From assembly GCA_965220315.1 (NCBI GenBank), contig CBDCPP010000001.1:620001-684000 (forward strand): a stretch of 64,000 nucleotides of DNA, read 5' to 3'. This document shows, piece by piece, positions 17,389-26,033 of the stretch; position 1 is the stretch's first letter; every line of letters starts with the position of its first letter. The translations under genes and the position numbers were made by a program. A model generated the notes under the pieces. The model worked only from the letters and a program-made list of their open reading frames with translations, was not told the origin of the DNA and did no database searches. The DNA comes from JAPOXK01 sp965220315 (GTDB lineage: Bacteria; Chloroflexota; Dehalococcoidia; Bin125).

Positions 17389-19446
17389 TCACGGTTCGGA
17401 TGCTCCGTCTGGAGCGGCGACCAATGGGGAGTCGGTGGAGACGGGCGCGGGTTCCGGTAGCTCGATCGTTCCGTTGGTGCCGGTCTCGCTGCCGGCACCA
17501 ACGGCAGGTTGTTCGGTGGAATCAGCGGCGCCGTCCGCGTCCTCTAGAGGGCCCCCGCCGCTCGGCGTCTCGTCTGGGGGCTGATCCCCTGGAGGCTGAT
17601 CGAGCGCAGGATCTCCCTCGCTATCCCCCGTGTCATACTCCTCCGATCCGTTGTCGAAAGGCTCGGTACCCGGGTCTAAGACGCCGATCCTGATATCGGG
17701 GGGCGGGTCGAAGATCGCGGGCTCAGCGACGTAGGAGCTAGGCGGTACACCTAGGTAGGGGAGTACCTGTGACATGAGGCGCGAGAAGACGGGTGCAGCG
17801 ACGACCCCGCCGAAGATCTCCCCTTGGGGGCGGTCGAGCTTGACCAGCAGCACTACGCGCGGATCGTCTGCGGGCGCGAAGCCGGCGAACGAGGCGATCG
17901 CTTCTCCCTCGATGTACTTGCCGTTTTCGACCACGTCGGATGTGCCGGATTTGCCTGCGATGGGCCAACCGATAGCTTGCGCTGGGTGACCGAGTACGCC
18001 GTCGACGACGGCCTGCATCATGAAACGCATCGTCCTGGCGCTTTCTTCACTGATGACCCGATGTCCCCAGCGAGGTGCGAACTCGCTCACGCCGTCTTCC
18101 GTGATGAGCGCTCGTACGATCCGCGGCTGTACGAGTCGACCGCCGTTGGCGATTGCGGAGTAGGCACGCACGATCTGCAACGGGGTGACGGAGATTCCCT
18201 GACCGAAGGAGTTCGTGGCTAAATCAACCTCCGACCAGAACAGGTTTCCGGGCTCCTTGAGCAGCCCCGTCGCTTCGCTGGAGAAGCCGGAGCTAGTGGC
18301 TTCCCCGAAACCGAAGCGATGCACGTAGTCGTAGAAGAGGGTCGGTCCAAGCTGCTGTGCGACCCAGGTGGAGCCGGTGTTGAGTGAGCGCTGCAGGACC
18401 TGGGTCATCGTTTGGCGGCCGTGGAAAGAGAGGTCGAAATTGCGGATCGTGCGGGTCCCAATCGCGATCGCACCCGTATCATTGAAAGTGGTGGTGGGCG
18501 TGACAACCCGCGCGTCGATCGCACCCGCCATCGTGACCACCTTGAAGACAGATCCTGGTTCGTAGATGTCTGTCGCGACACGGTTTCGGAACAGCGATGG
18601 ATCGAGGTTGGGGTCGTTGAGATCGAGAGTGCTCACGTCGAAACTCGGCGCGGATGCGACGGCCAAAAGGTCACCCGTGTGTGGATCCATGATGAGGATC
18701 GTGCCGCCTCGTGCACCGGTGTCTTCCAGCGCGCGCTCTAACTCCGCTTCAGCGAGGCGTTGCAGGTTGCGGTCAATGGTGAGGACGATATCCGCACCGG
18801 GTGCGGGAGGTTTCACGGTGCGCTGCCCGAACGGGATCGGATTGCCGGCACCGTCGCGCTCGACGACCACCGATCCGGGGTCGCCGCGTAGGAGGGATTC
18901 GAATTCGAATTCGACGCCGGAGAGGCCTTCGCCATCACGGCCGACGAATCCGAGCAGTTGACTGGCTAGGCTCCCCTCGGAGTAGCGTCGAACTCCTGAA
19001 GGCGTGATCTTCACACCGGGAAGCCCCTCCGAGATGATTGCCTCGCCGAGGACGTACGGGACGTGGGTCGCTAGTAATGCATTGCGCTCGGGACCTGCGT
19101 CCGCGATGGTCCGCACTTGTTCTGGGCTGACCCCGAGTAACACCGCCAGCCGCTCGACTGCTAGACGTTCATTCGTGGAATCCAGTTCCCAGGCCTGACG
19201 GTCGATGTGGATGTCGAAGGTTTCGACACCAGTAACGAAAGGGAGTCCGTTGCGGTCCAGGATCGCGCCACGCGGACCCTGCACGGTCTGCTTCGAGAGA
19301 TGGTTCTCGCGCGCCGCCGCCGCGTAACGCTCGTGGTCCACGATCTGAACTTGTGCGAGGCGCAACACTAAGACAGTTGCCAGCCCAACGAGAACGAGCG
19401 CCATCAGACGCAGGCGCCATCTGCTTGGGTCGGCATCGCCGCTCAT
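17389..19446 (-). CDS. ftsI: Septal class B penicillin-binding protein FtsI
   Basis: Transpeptidase that cross-links septal peptidoglycan with FtsW. A single N-terminal membrane anchor (about 12-32) is followed by the PBP dimerisation domain (about 55-205). The transpeptidase domain carries S299-V-F-K302, S354-L-N356 and KSGT (499-502). Instead of PASTA repeats, the chain ends in a long extracytoplasmic tail (about 580-685) rich in Pro, Glu, Asp, Gly and Thr, probably disordered. This makes 685 residues. It lies 53 bases downstream of ftsL and 25 before the murF start. Confidence 0.96.
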   Translation of the reverse strand: MSGDADPSRWRLRLMALVLVGLATVLVLRLAQVQIVDHERYAAAARENHLSKQTVQGPRGAILDRNGLPFVTGVETFDIHIDRQAWELDSTNERLAVERLAVLLGVSPEQVRTIADAGPERNALLATHVPYVLGEAIISEGLPGVKITPSGVRRYSEGSLASQLLGFVGRDGEGLSGVEFEFESLLRGDPGSVVVERDGAGNPIPFGQRTVKPPAPGADIVLTIDRNLQRLAEAELERALEDTGARGGTILIMDPHTGDLLAVASAPSFDVSTLDLNDPNLDPSLFRNRVATDIYEPGSVFKVVTMAGAIDARVVTPTTTFNDTGAIAIGTRTIRNFDLSFHGRQTMTQVLQRSLNTGSTWVAQQLGPTLFYDYVHRFGFGEATSSGFSSEATGLLKEPGNLFWSEVDLATNSFGQGISVTPLQIVRAYSAIANGGRLVQPRIVRALITEDGVSEFAPRWGHRVISEESARTMRFMMQAVVDGVLGHPAQAIGWPIAGKSGTSDVVENGKYIEGEAIASFAGFAPADDPRVVLLVKLDRPQGEIFGGVVAAPVFSRLMSQVLPYLGVPPSSYVAEPAIFDPPPDIRIGVLDPGTEPFDNGSEEYDTGDSEGDPALDQPPGDQPPDETPSGGGPLEDADGAADSTEQPAVGAGSETGTNGTIELPEPAPVSTDSPLVAAPDGASEP

Positions 19447-19499
19447 CGCGTGTCTCCCCCGCGCTCACGCCCCGACCGCAGACCAGCACCAGGGCGCGC

Positions 19500-19946
19500 T
19501 TAGTCGAACACGATTAAATTCACCGCTTGTTGCCACCAACTGAGCCTGGTCTCGAAAGTGCTGTCCTCGGAGGGAAGCAGTCGTCGCGGAAGCACGCGCG
19601 GCGGCGGCGGCGGCTCGACATGGAGCACTGTGGTGGGTTCTGCCGGAGTGAGGCGAAGCCGCTCTCGTGCGGCGTCCTCGACGCGTTGCAGGGATGCGAG
19701 CTCGCCGACTTGCGACGCGATCAATCGCACCTCGGCCTGCAGTGCAGCTCGTTCACTTTCCAAGGCCTGGAGTTCGGCGCTGGTACTGGTGGCGCTACTG
19801 GCTTGCAGGATTGGAATCACCGCCGCCAGCGTAAGGCCGGCAGCGGCGACCCAGACCCAGACAGGGAAGCGGAAGCCGTGGATAGGGCGGACGCGTAGCG
19901 CTGCCTCCCCCGCAGCAGGCGCGGAGAGCGCGGGGCTGCGACGCAT
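19500..19946 (-). CDS. ftsL: FtsL/DivIC-like septum protein
   Basis: Short bitopic divisome protein between rsmH and ftsI, the standard position of ftsL. Residues about 28-48 form one transmembrane helix. A coiled coil follows (about 56-96; LQALESERAALQAEVRLIA), ending in the DivIC-type ARERLRLTPAEPTTVLHV. A Pro-rich linker and a short C-terminal segment complete 148 residues. Sequence conservation in the family is low, so position and topology carry the call. It starts 2 bases after the rsmH stop. Confidence 0.85.
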   Translation of the reverse strand: MRRSPALSAPAAGEAALRVRPIHGFRFPVWVWVAAAGLTLAAVIPILQASSATSTSAELQALESERAALQAEVRLIASQVGELASLQRVEDAARERLRLTPAEPTTVLHVEPPPPPRVLPRRLLPSEDSTFETRLSWWQQAVNLIVFD

Positions 19947-19948
19947 CG

Positions 19949-20851
19949 TTAGATCGCCTCAGCCACACGCAGTCGAGCGCTGCGACTCCGCGGATTGCGA
20001 CGCACCTCCTCGAGACTCGGACGAACCACCTTGCGAGTGAGCAGGCGAAACGTCGGCATCTCGCCGCGCGACGCGTTCTGGAGGAAGCGCTTGACAACGC
20101 GATCCTCCAAGGAATGAAAACTGATCACGGCGAAGCGTGATCCAAAGCCGAGCAGGCCGCGGGCTTCGGCGAGCACGGTCTTCAGGTGCTGAAGCTCCTG
20201 ATTGACCGCAATGCGGAGGGCCAGGAAGGTTTTGGTGGCGGGGTGAACTCTACTACTTCTACTGGATTGGCGGCCCCCTCCCGCGGCCTGCTCGACGGCT
20301 TTGGCGAGTTGAGTGGTGGAGCTGAAAGGACGCTTCTCCACAATGCGACGGGCGATGCGCCGTGAGCGACGCTCATCGCCGTACTCATAGAGAATGCGGG
20401 TCAACTCCTCCTGTGACTCCGAATTGATGATGTCGGCGGCCGTATGGTTCGCCGACGGCCCGAAGCGCATGTCCAACGGGCCTGCGGCCCGAAAGGAAAA
20501 CCCACGCTCGGGTCGATCCAACTGTATGCTCGAAACGCCCAGGTCACAGATCAACCCGTCTGTGGGGACGAAGTGTTGATCGGCGGCGACTTGGGCGATC
20601 GCACTGGAATAACTCTCGACTAGGGTGACCCGCTCACCGAACGGTGCCAACTGCTCGCGTGCAAGCTCGATCGCCTGGGGATCTGCGTCGATGCCGAGAA
20701 GACGGCAGTCCGGCGCGCCGGCTTCGAGAATCGCGGTGGCGTGGCCGCCAGTACCGACGGTGCAGTCGATGTAGCGACCCCCGGGGCGCACCCGCAGCAG
20801 GTCCACGAGTTCTTGCACCATAACGGGGATGTGAGTGCCAGGAGCGGTCAT
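19949..20851 (-). CDS. rsmH: 16S rRNA (cytosine1402-N4)-methyltransferase RsmH
   Basis: SAM-dependent methyltransferase (MraW) modifying C1402 of 16S rRNA. Signatures are HIPVMVQELVDLL at the N-terminus, DCTVGTGGHATAIL as the SAM loop, LGIDADPQAI, and DLGVSSIQLDRPERGFSFR. LRIAVNQEL and FAVISFHSLEDRVVKRF lie near the end. The frame is open far upstream through mraZ and its leader, but the ATG at 20851 overlaps the mraZ stop by ATGA and gives the usual 300 residues. Confidence 0.97.
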   Translation of the reverse strand: MTAPGTHIPVMVQELVDLLRVRPGGRYIDCTVGTGGHATAILEAGAPDCRLLGIDADPQAIELAREQLAPFGERVTLVESYSSAIAQVAADQHFVPTDGLICDLGVSSIQLDRPERGFSFRAAGPLDMRFGPSANHTAADIINSESQEELTRILYEYGDERRSRRIARRIVEKRPFSSTTQLAKAVEQAAGGGRQSSRSSRVHPATKTFLALRIAVNQELQHLKTVLAEARGLLGFGSRFAVISFHSLEDRVVKRFLQNASRGEMPTFRLLTRKVVRPSLEEVRRNPRSRSARLRVAEAI

Positions 20852-21279
20852 CCTATGGCCCCTTGAGCTTCCAGGATGGCGGCGTGTTCGCTCTCGACCG
20901 TTGCTTGTTCCTGCCTCCAGCCCTCCGCACTCCAAATTTCCAGGCACTCTCCACGCCCGGCTAGGACTACTGAGCCTTCCAGGCCAGCACGGTTCCGCAT
21001 CGTTTGCGGGACGAGGATGCGGCCCTGTCGGTCGATTTCGACGTCGTAAGACATGGCATATATGGCACGGCGCACGCGCCGGCCCCGATGCTGTTGGGCA
21101 CTCTCCGTGGAGAGTTCGCGGGCCGTGGTATCGAAATCTGCGACGGTATAAAGTTCGAGGCAGCCGTCGGGGCCTGAGATCAGGACGCCCCCGTCCGCAA
21201 ACGCATCCCGAAAGCGGGCGGGGATAGCGACGCGCCCGCCGTTGTCTAGAGAGTGTTCGTAATTGCCGCGAAAAGCCAT
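20848..21279 (-). CDS. mraZ: Transcriptional regulator MraZ
   Basis: AbrB-fold DNA-binding protein that represses its own dcw operon. Two SpoVT/AbrB-like repeats are visible: GNYEHSLDNGGRVAIPARFR (about 5-24) and the second one around MSYDVEIDRQGRILVPQTMR (about 76-95). At 143 residues it has normal length. It is the first gene of the operon. Upstream lies an array of four boxes with 10-base spacing that fits the known MraZ operator, so autoregulation is probably conserved. Confidence 0.96.
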   Translation of the reverse strand: MAFRGNYEHSLDNGGRVAIPARFRDAFADGGVLISGPDGCLELYTVADFDTTARELSTESAQQHRGRRVRRAIYAMSYDVEIDRQGRILVPQTMRNRAGLEGSVVLAGRGECLEIWSAEGWRQEQATVESEHAAILEAQGAIG

Positions 21280-21348
21280 AACGAGGGGCCATCATCCATT
21301 TCATTCCCGAGGGGAAGTGGAGCTGTTCTCCAGTGAGGGGCCTTATCC

Positions 21349-21388
21349 GATTTCCCCATTTTTCCCCATGTCGCGCCAAAGTTTCCCA
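21349..21388 (-). promoter_or_regulatory. MraZ operator: four boxes at 10-base spacing
   Basis: Read toward mraZ, four consecutive 10-base units begin TGGGAAACTT, TGGCGCGACA, TGGGGAAAAA and TGGGGAAATC. Three have TGGG and one is degenerate (TGGC). MraZ is known to bind repeats of TGGGN separated by 5 bases, exactly this spacing. The array ends 69 bases before the mraZ ATG. Confidence 0.85.
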
Positions 21389-21402
21389 TTACTCACCTGT
21401 GC

Positions 21403-21421
21403 TGTCAACAAGAGCTGTCAA
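21403..21421 (-). promoter_or_regulatory. Duplicated TTGACA -35-like hexamers upstream of mraZ
   Basis: Two perfect TTGACA hexamers on the minus strand (21416-21421 and 21403-21408) lie just upstream of the MraZ boxes. The -10 would fall inside the box array, where I see only weak candidates (TAATGG at shorter spacing). This suggests the dcw promoter overlaps its operator. Which hexamer is used cannot be decided by eye. Confidence 0.4.
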
Positions 21422-21503
21422 GATCCTTCGGTAAAAATTCCCGTCCACGCTTAAATTCCCTTGCGCGCGAGGGGCGCTGGTGTATTCCAAGGAGGTTTCC
21501 CAG

Positions 21504-22001
21504 ATGGCAGACTCCATTCGCGTGGGGATCCTGACCTTGAGCGATCGAGCTAGCCGAGGGGAGTACGAAGATAAGTCCGGTGTGGCGATTGCTGAGCTAC
21601 TGGTACCGTTGGGACCTCAGATCGTGGAAAAAGCGATCGTTCCGGACGACCGTGATCGCATTGAGTCCACGCTCCGCGACTGGGTGGCTGCGGGAAGAGT
21701 CGACCTGATCGTTACTACCGGCGGTACCGGACTCGCGCCACGCGATGTCACCCCGGAGGCAACCCGCTCCGTCATCGAGCGGGAAATCCCAGGAGTGGCA
21801 GAGTTAATGCGAGGAGAAGGACGAAAGCAGACGCCCTACGCGGCCCTCAGCCGCGGCATCGCTGGCGTGGCAGGGCGCACGCTGATCGTGAATTTGCCCG
21901 GGTCCGAGAAGGGTGTCCGCGAGAGTCTCGCGCCGCTCGTTGAACTGCTTCCGCACGCCGTGGACTTGATCCGCGGCACCTCCGACGATCATCCAGCTTG
22001 A
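21504..22001 (+). CDS. Molybdenum cofactor biosynthesis protein (MogA/MoaB family)
   Basis: MoCF-domain protein that binds or adenylylates molybdopterin during cofactor synthesis. It has VGILTLSDRASRGEYEDKSG at the N-terminus, IVTTGGTGLAPRDVTPEAT in the centre and LIVNLPGSEKGVRESL near the end, the three MPT-binding segments. Its 165 residues fit MogA/MoaB. Start: ATG 21504 follows AAGGAGG (21488-21494); an earlier GTG at 21480 would swallow that ribosome-binding site. It is divergent from mraZ and precedes trmD by 17 bases. Whether it is MogA (adenylyltransferase) or MoaB cannot be settled without other moa genes. Confidence 0.92.
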   Translation: MADSIRVGILTLSDRASRGEYEDKSGVAIAELLVPLGPQIVEKAIVPDDRDRIESTLRDWVAAGRVDLIVTTGGTGLAPRDVTPEATRSVIEREIPGVAELMRGEGRKQTPYAALSRGIAGVAGRTLIVNLPGSEKGVRESLAPLVELLPHAVDLIRGTSDDHPA

Positions 22002-22018
22002 GTTGGTGTAGCGAGAAT

Positions 22019-22744
22019 ATGCGCATCGATATTGTCACGATTTTCCCAGAAATGGTCCGGGCGCCGCTTGAAACGAGCATTGTGGCGCGCGCGCGCACGG
22101 AGGGCATCGTCGAAATTGAAGTTCATGACTTGCGTGCTTGGACCGAGGATCGGCATCGGAGCGTTGATGATGCTCCGTACGGGGGCGGCGCGGGCATGGT
22201 TATGCGGCCAGAGCCCCTCTTTCGCTGCGTCGAGCAGCTGCGCGCGGAAGTCGGGCCGCGGGGACGCACTGTGCTGCTGTCACCGCAAGGGCGGCTGCTG
22301 GACCACACCCTGACGCGCGAACTTAGCAACGCGGATCGTCTCATTCTCCTTTGTGGCCGCTATGAGGGATTCGACGAGCGGGTGCGCTTGTATCTGGCGG
22401 ATGACGAGATCTCCATCGGTGACTACGTGCTCGGGGGAGGCGAGCTGCCCGCGTTGGTCATGGTGGAAGCCGTTGTGCGGTTGTTGCCGGGAGCGCTCGG
22501 CTCCGTCGCGTCCCTTGATGAAGAGTCGCATACTGCTGGGCTGCTCGAGTATCCTCAGTACACTCGCCCACGAGAATTCCGGGGTTGGTCGGTGCCGGAG
22601 GTGTTGCTCAGTGGTGACCACGCCGCGATCGCACGCTGGCGGCGCGCCGAACGGCTGCGCCGTACGGCGGCTCGCCGGCCGGATCTCCTGGAGCGCGCAG
22701 ACCTGACGGAGGAGGATCGAGCCACTTTAGAGCAGTCGACTTAG
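22019..22744 (+). CDS. trmD: tRNA (guanine37-N1)-methyltransferase
   Basis: SPOUT-class enzyme methylating G37 of tRNAs reading CNN codons, preventing frameshifts. MRIDIVTIFPEM begins the protein; DDAPYGGGAGMVMRPEP is the substrate loop. LLCGRYEGFDERV and SIGDYVLGGGELPALVM form the SAM-binding trefoil knot, and LEYPQYTRPREFRGWSVPEVLLSGDH follows. At 241 residues it has normal length. An upstream in-frame codon overlapping mogA is possible, but the ATG at 22019 matches the family start. Confidence 0.97.
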   Translation: MRIDIVTIFPEMVRAPLETSIVARARTEGIVEIEVHDLRAWTEDRHRSVDDAPYGGGAGMVMRPEPLFRCVEQLRAEVGPRGRTVLLSPQGRLLDHTLTRELSNADRLILLCGRYEGFDERVRLYLADDEISIGDYVLGGGELPALVMVEAVVRLLPGALGSVASLDEESHTAGLLEYPQYTRPREFRGWSVPEVLLSGDHAAIARWRRAERLRRTAARRPDLLERADLTEEDRATLEQST

Positions 22745-22852
22745 CCGGTCGGCATGGCTGATTTGAGGCGGTCGCTACTCGCCTCGGCCACGGGACCTAT
22801 CTACAATAAGTGCCTGCTCCAACCAAGCTCGACCCGGTGGTGGATAAGGCGT

Positions 22853-23221
22853 ATGGATCGTAGTGACCTTCTCGATCTCGAAAAGAACCCAGCTATCGAA
22901 GGGTTTCAACCAGGCGATACGGTACGCGTGCACGCCAAGGTGGTGGAGGGTGACCGTGAGCGAACGCAGGTGTTCGAAGGAGTCGTGCTGGGGATCCGAA
23001 AGAAGGGGAGTTCCAGTAACTTCACGGTTCGTCGAGTGACCCATGGGGTCGGCGTGGAGCGGACCTTCCTCTATCACTCACCGCGTATCGAAAGAGTCGA
23101 AGTAACCCGCCGGGGCCGTGTGCGACGGGCCAAGCTCTATTACCTGCGTGATCGAACTGGGAAAGCCGCCCGGATTCCGCAGCGGCCCCGCTACGCGAAG
23201 CGTCCGGTTCACAGTTACTAA
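22853..23221 (+). CDS. rplS: 50S ribosomal protein L19
   Basis: Large-subunit protein at the 30S-50S interface. The 122-residue sequence shows PGDTVRVHAKVVEGDRERTQ, FEGVVLGIRKKG and SFTVRR-type segments (here SSNFTVRRVTHGVGVERTF), then HSPRIERVEVTRRGRVRRAKLYYLRDRTGKAARI. Start: ATG 22853 preceded by TAAGG; the longer open frame upstream is not conserved. The 108 bases between trmD and rplS show no gene. The usual partners rpsP and rimM are not in this cluster. Confidence 0.97.
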   Translation: MDRSDLLDLEKNPAIEGFQPGDTVRVHAKVVEGDRERTQVFEGVVLGIRKKGSSSNFTVRRVTHGVGVERTFLYHSPRIERVEVTRRGRVRRAKLYYLRDRTGKAARIPQRPRYAKRPVHSY

Positions 23222-23273
23222 ACTCGAAGCGGCTGTTGCTCCTATAGGGCTCGCGTGAGGGAGGGAGCCCTCC

Positions 23274-25952
23274 GTGCCATTCGCAGAGGTCACGGTCTAT
23301 TCCGGACGCCCCGATCGCGGCACATTTTCGTACGCGATTCCGCCCCATCTTGCGATCCGCGTTGGCGACGGCGTCTACGTGCCTTTCGGACGGCAAGTAT
23401 TGCAGGGCGTGGTATTGCAACTCACGGAGACGCCGGCGGTCTCCGAGACACGGGAGATCCGAGCGCGTCTCGATGGAGACCGACTCCTGACACCCGCACA
23501 GGCCACGCTGGCGCGCTGGGTTGCAGATGCGTATTTGGCTCCTATCAGCAAGTGCGTCGCGTTGTTCCTACCGCCCGGTTTCCAACGCAAGCCCCGTCGT
23601 TGGCTACGGGTTACGGAGGCGGGGCGCGCAGCTAACGCCTCGCTGTCCGGCGACGCCCGTGTTCTCGTTGATGCGGTACGGGCAAAGCGTGAACTTGCCG
23701 TTGACGCTCTACCCAAGCGTTTGGGAAAGCGGCGGTCCGCGATGGTGCGCAAGCTCTTGGACCGAGGGTTGCTGGAACAGCGCTTCGATCTAGCTCCGCC
23801 TGGTGTGCGGGAGAAGGTCGAGACGTGGATGGAGCTGGCGGTGGGTGAGGATGCCGCGCGGGCGGCCGTACGCAATTGGCCGCAATCGAAGCGGTCACGC
23901 CCCGCTGATCTGCTGGCGCGACTAGGTGAGGGTCCGATTCTACTCACCGAGGCCTGCCGCGTGGTCGGCGGTCGCGCCATGCTGGAAGGTTTCCTCACTA
24001 CTCACCCAGTCGTGAAGCGCGCCGGAAGCGAACTGCGCACGACGGCAGACGCGGAGGAACTGCAGCATTTGATCGCGGCACTGCGTCGGACGCGAGCGGA
24101 GCGGGCGCAAGTAGCGTTAGTACGTGCGCTCGTAGGCGAGCCGCTTCCAGAAAGCGATCTCAAGTCGGAGTTCGGCGCCACAGCAGCTGATATCAGTGCG
24201 CTGGTGGAGGTGGGGCTGGTCCGCCGCGCCCGACGGCGCGTCGAGCGTGACCCGCTTGCCGATCTAGTCACTCACCCCGTCGAGCAGGTGAATCTCACGG
24301 CTGACCAGGCCTGCGCGTACCGCGCTATTGCTGACGCACTAGCGCGCGCGCGTGAATCGAGTGTGGTCAGTGCGGGCCCATCGAGCGTGGTGTTTCTACT
24401 GCAGGGAGTGACGGGTTCCGGCAAGACAGAGGTTTATCTCGCAGCGGCGGAGAATGCCATTGCCCACGGTGAACGTGTGATTGTCTTGGTGCCCGAGATC
24501 GCACTCACGCCGCAAACGATTGAGCGGTTCGCGGCGCGGTTTCCGGGCCGAATCGCCGTACAGCACTCAGCGCTGTCGCTGGGTGAAGACTACGATCAAT
24601 GGCAGCGAATTCGCTCTGGTCACGCCGACGTTGTGATCGGGTCGCGGTCCGCGTTGTTTGCTCCCCAACCGGACCTTCGCCTCATCATCGTCGACGAGGA
24701 GCATGAGTGGACATATAAGCAGACGGATTCGGCTCCTCGCTACCACGTGCGCGAAGTCGTCGAGGAGTACTGCCGATTAACCGGCGCGGTCGCGATCTTC
24801 GGCACTGCGACACCGGACTTGGTCACGGCGGCGCGCGCCCAACGCCGCCGCTATCGTCATTTGCACTTGCCACAGCGCGTCCACAGCACTGCCTCGGACG
24901 GCAGGAGTACGCTAGCTCAGGCAGTACCACTCCCTGCGGTTGAGATCGTGGACCTGCGCGAGGAGCTGCGGGCAGGAAACCGCTCGATCTTTAGCCGAGC
25001 GTTGGCCGACGCAATCGGAGAGGTGTTGGAAGTAGGTGAGCAGCTGATGCTGCTGCTCAATCGGCGCGGCGTGTCTGGGTTGGTCTGCCGCAGCTGCGGC
25101 GAGGCGTTGATCTGCCCGCGCTGCGCGGTGCCGCTGACGGTCCATGCCGAACCGGAACTGCTGCGCTGCCACGAGTGCGGATACGCCACCGCGCCGGAGA
25201 GCCACTGTCCAAGCTGTAGCCAAGACCTCTTACGCCCGCTTGGGCTGGGCACCCAGCGGTTGGAGCAGGCCGTGCGCCGTCACTTCCCGTCGGCGCGTAC
25301 GATCCGTTGGGACCAAGACACGACTCGCGGGCGCGGCGGCCACGAGCAGATCCTCAAGCGCTTCAAACAAGGCGAAGCCAACGTGCTCATTGGAACGCAG
25401 ATGATCGCTACAGGGCTTGACTTACCGGCGGTGACGCTAGTGGGCGTCGTCAACGCTGACCTCGCGCTGCGACTGCCTGATTACACTGGTCCCGAGCGCA
25501 CTTTCCAGCTGTTGGCGCAGGTAGCAGGGCGCGCCGGCAGAGGACCACGCGGCGGACGCGTGATCGTGCAGAGCTATGCACCTGACCATTACGCGATTCT
25601 CGCCGCTGCTGCGCATGACTACACAGCGTTCTTCGAAACAGAGATGGCTGCGCGCGCGCAGCACGACTACCCGCCCTTCGGACGTCTCGCCCGTCTCGTC
25701 TATCAGCATCCCAGCGACGCGCGCGCGCGCGACGCCGCGGCGACAATGGCGGCGCAGTTGTGCGAGGAGCGTGATCGTCAAGGGTTATCCGGTCCGGAGA
25801 TCCTCGGCCCGACGCCGGCGTATGTCTACCGACGTCGTGGCCGGTACCGCTGGCAGATCACCCTGCGCGGCGCCGATCCGATCCCGCTCTTGCGCCTATG
25901 CAGCCTGCCCCAGGGGTGGACAATCGACATCGACCCAGTTTCGCTCCTGTAA
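23274..25952 (+). CDS. priA: Primosomal protein N' (replication restart helicase)
   Basis: 3'-to-5' superfamily 2 helicase that reloads the replisome at stalled forks. The N-terminal 3'-DNA-binding domain occupies about 1-105. Walker A GVTGSGKT spans 378-385, IIVDEEHEW is the DEEH box, and motif III appears as FGTATPD. Zinc-binding cysteines occur as CRSCGEALICPRC and CHECGY...CPSC. ATGLDLPAVTLVG and AGRAGRGPRGGRVIVQ form motifs V and VI. Its 892 residues are long for PriA, with an enlarged winged-helix/linker region (about 110-335). The GTG start at 23274 follows GGGAGGGAG. Confidence 0.96.
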   Translation: MPFAEVTVYSGRPDRGTFSYAIPPHLAIRVGDGVYVPFGRQVLQGVVLQLTETPAVSETREIRARLDGDRLLTPAQATLARWVADAYLAPISKCVALFLPPGFQRKPRRWLRVTEAGRAANASLSGDARVLVDAVRAKRELAVDALPKRLGKRRSAMVRKLLDRGLLEQRFDLAPPGVREKVETWMELAVGEDAARAAVRNWPQSKRSRPADLLARLGEGPILLTEACRVVGGRAMLEGFLTTHPVVKRAGSELRTTADAEELQHLIAALRRTRAERAQVALVRALVGEPLPESDLKSEFGATAADISALVEVGLVRRARRRVERDPLADLVTHPVEQVNLTADQACAYRAIADALARARESSVVSAGPSSVVFLLQGVTGSGKTEVYLAAAENAIAHGERVIVLVPEIALTPQTIERFAARFPGRIAVQHSALSLGEDYDQWQRIRSGHADVVIGSRSALFAPQPDLRLIIVDEEHEWTYKQTDSAPRYHVREVVEEYCRLTGAVAIFGTATPDLVTAARAQRRRYRHLHLPQRVHSTASDGRSTLAQAVPLPAVEIVDLREELRAGNRSIFSRALADAIGEVLEVGEQLMLLLNRRGVSGLVCRSCGEALICPRCAVPLTVHAEPELLRCHECGYATAPESHCPSCSQDLLRPLGLGTQRLEQAVRRHFPSARTIRWDQDTTRGRGGHEQILKRFKQGEANVLIGTQMIATGLDLPAVTLVGVVNADLALRLPDYTGPERTFQLLAQVAGRAGRGPRGGRVIVQSYAPDHYAILAAAAHDYTAFFETEMAARAQHDYPPFGRLARLVYQHPSDARARDAAATMAAQLCEERDRQGLSGPEILGPTPAYVYRRRGRYRWQITLRGADPIPLLRLCSLPQGWTIDIDPVSLL

Positions 25953-26033
25953 CACGACGGACGCCTGATCGCTTGTCCAGGATTGGGTACGCACCGCAAG
26001 ATGAGTGGAGCATTCACCCCGTGGAGGAGTGGG

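Noticed and set aside
17364..17501. Longer murF start overlapping ftsI
   Set aside because: The GTG at 17363 has an AGGAGG site at ideal spacing and starts the conserved MurF domain; the extension encodes Pro/Arg-rich shadow sequence.
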